The notes below the pieces were generated by a model. It saw nothing but the letters and a program-made list of their open reading frames with translations, ran no database searches and was not told where the DNA came from. 64,000 nucleotides of DNA from Desertimonas sp963732335 (lineage in GTDB: Bacteria > Actinomycetota > Acidimicrobiia > Acidimicrobiales > Ilumatobacteraceae): positions 496,001 through 560,000 of the forward strand of contig CAVSZO010000063.1 in the NCBI GenBank assembly GCA_963732335.1, written 5' to 3'. Positions 62,975 through 64,000 of the stretch are shown one piece after another (within the stretch, counting starts at the first letter, position 1; the number at the start of each line of letters is the position of its first letter). The translations under genes were made by a program, and so were the position numbers.

Positions 62975-64000
62975 CGGAGTGAGCTGAATGCAGCCCGCAG
63001 TTCAGTGGAGAAGAGCTGCGGCTCCTCCCAGGCGGCGAAGTGGCCGCCCCTGTCGGCCTCGTTGAAGTAGGCGAGGTCGGGGTAGACCGCCTCGACCCAG
63101 CTGCGCGGGGAAGCCCAGATCTCGCCGGGGAACGTCGTGAAGCCGACCGGCACGGTGACCGGCGGAGGAGGCTGGCCGCTGGCAAGCGCTGCGGCCAGCG
63201 CTCGTGCGTCCTCCCAGTACGACCGGGCCGCCGACGCTGCGGTGCCGGTCAGCCAGTACAGCGTGATGTTGTCGAGGAGGTTGTCCCGGGTGAAATTGCC
63301 CACCGGCTCGCCGTCGACGAACGCCCGGGACATCTTGTAGTAGCTGTCCGTGTCGTGGTCGAGCATCCACGCCGCCAGCCCGACGGGTGAATCGACCAGC
63401 GAGTAGCCGATCGTCTGTGGCCGCGTTGCCATCTCGAGGAAGTAGCCGAAGCCGTCCGTCCCTGAACGCCGCGACCGCGTCGGCCGCCGCGCGTTCCTGT
63501 TCGGATTCCTTGGGCAGATGATCGCCGATTGCGAGCACTGCCGTGAGCAGGTTCAGGTGGTAGCCGACCAAACCCTCGACCGCCTGGCGGCCCATCAGGT
63601 CGGTGACGAGGGCGCCCACGTCGCCGCCCTGGGCGACGTAGCGGGTGTAGCCGAGGCGGCCCATCAGCTCCGCCCAGGCGCGGGCGGCGCGGCCGGACTC
63701 CCAGCCGAGCTCGGCCGGCTCGGCCGGAGAAGCCGTAACCAGGCAGGGACGGCAGCACCAGGTGGAATGCGTCCTCGGGAGTGCCGCCGTGAGCGGTCGG
63801 GTCGGTCAGCGGGCCGACGGTGTCGAGCAGCTCGACGACCGAGCCGGGCCAGCCATGCGTCATGATCAGCGGCAACGCGTTCTCATGCGGCGACCTGACG
63901 TGGATGAAGTGGATCACGACCCCGTCGATCTCGGTCGTGAACTGCGGCAGCGCGTTCAGCCTCGCCTCGCCCCTGCGCCAGTCGTACTCGCTCGTCCAGT
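62971..64000 (-). CDS. Epoxide hydrolase (EHN-type), 5' end outside window, frameshifted
   Basis: The visible part begins WTSEYDWRRGEARLNALPQF, the epoxide hydrolase N-terminal domain, then LPLIMTHGWPGSVVELLDTV (oxyanion), LPSLPGYGFS, and in a second frame RYVAQGGDVGALVTDLMGRQ with the nucleophile Asp. A third frame gives IGYSLVDSPVGLAAWMLDHD, ITLYWLTGTAASAARSYWED, VPVGFTTFPGEIWASPRSWV and FNEADRGGHFAAWEEPQLFS with the catalytic His. Frame changes lie near 63730 and 63460. These enzymes hydrate epoxides or act as juvenile-hormone-type hydrolases. Confidence 0.87.

Overview
The window reads as chromosomal DNA from a high-GC actinobacterium. Supporting signs are many deazaflavin (F420)-type oxidoreductases (LLM, PPOX and DDN families), gvpL-gvpS-gvpK in the actinobacterial order, HPK7-type sensor kinases paired with NarL/LuxR-type regulators, and DUF2510, DUF3048 and DUF1876 proteins. 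The overall flavour suggests Acidimicrobiia (Ilumatobacter-like), but that placement is a guess. No phage, rRNA, CRISPR array or transposase is visible; one tRNA (Cys) is present. A strong technical feature runs throughout: at least 17 otherwise sound genes are split by 1-base frame changes, often several per gene and sometimes compensating. I read most of these as uncorrected assembly indels rather than decay, so gene spans below join the frames.

Left third (1-17.5 kb): the end of a gas-vesicle cluster; a protein with a DisA-type diadenylate cyclase domain; small redox and stress genes (PPOX, TfoX-N, DUF3048 lipoprotein-like, AhpD-like, XRE/MmyB regulator, acyl-CoA synthetase, Hsp20, PhyH dioxygenase, RibD-like reductase); an ArsR/SRPBCC divergent pair with a clear palindromic operator; and a four-gene minus-strand operon (squalene-cyclase-like repeat protein, small Cys protein, TIGR04076 protein, LLM oxidoreductase).

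Centre (17.5-41.7 kb): a signalling island holding a receiver-only regulator, two paralogous multi-TM histidine kinases with complementary defects, and two secreted proteins carrying lipocalin-like repeats, one of them fused to a TRAP/DctP-type binding protein. This is followed by an MFS pump, a truncated LLM gene between 60-bp direct repeats next to tRNA-Cys, then a long minus-strand operon (ABC ATPase, FtsX-type permease, histidine kinase, response regulator, DUF4097, LysM lipoprotein, PfkB kinase). A GlcNAc-type amino-sugar operon (SIS protein, ROK kinase, NagA) lies divergent from a DeoR repressor.

Right third (41.7-64 kb): a carotenoid oxygenase, then a hypoxia/dormancy-like group: three-cupredoxin multicopper oxidase, DevS-like GAF kinase, D-2-hydroxyacid dehydrogenase, GNAT/ADP-forming acyl-CoA synthetase, DevR-like regulator, universal stress protein, CoA-transferase, DUF1876 and a BrkB-like membrane protein. 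Three sites resembling the mycobacterial DevR/DosR box (GGGAC-N4-GTCCC) lie upstream of genes in this group. The window ends with an alpha/beta hydrolase, a DUF4062-STAND ATPase convergent with a large LuxR-type ATPase regulator, a thioredoxin-like protein with an altered CxxC, and an epoxide hydrolase cut by the window edge.
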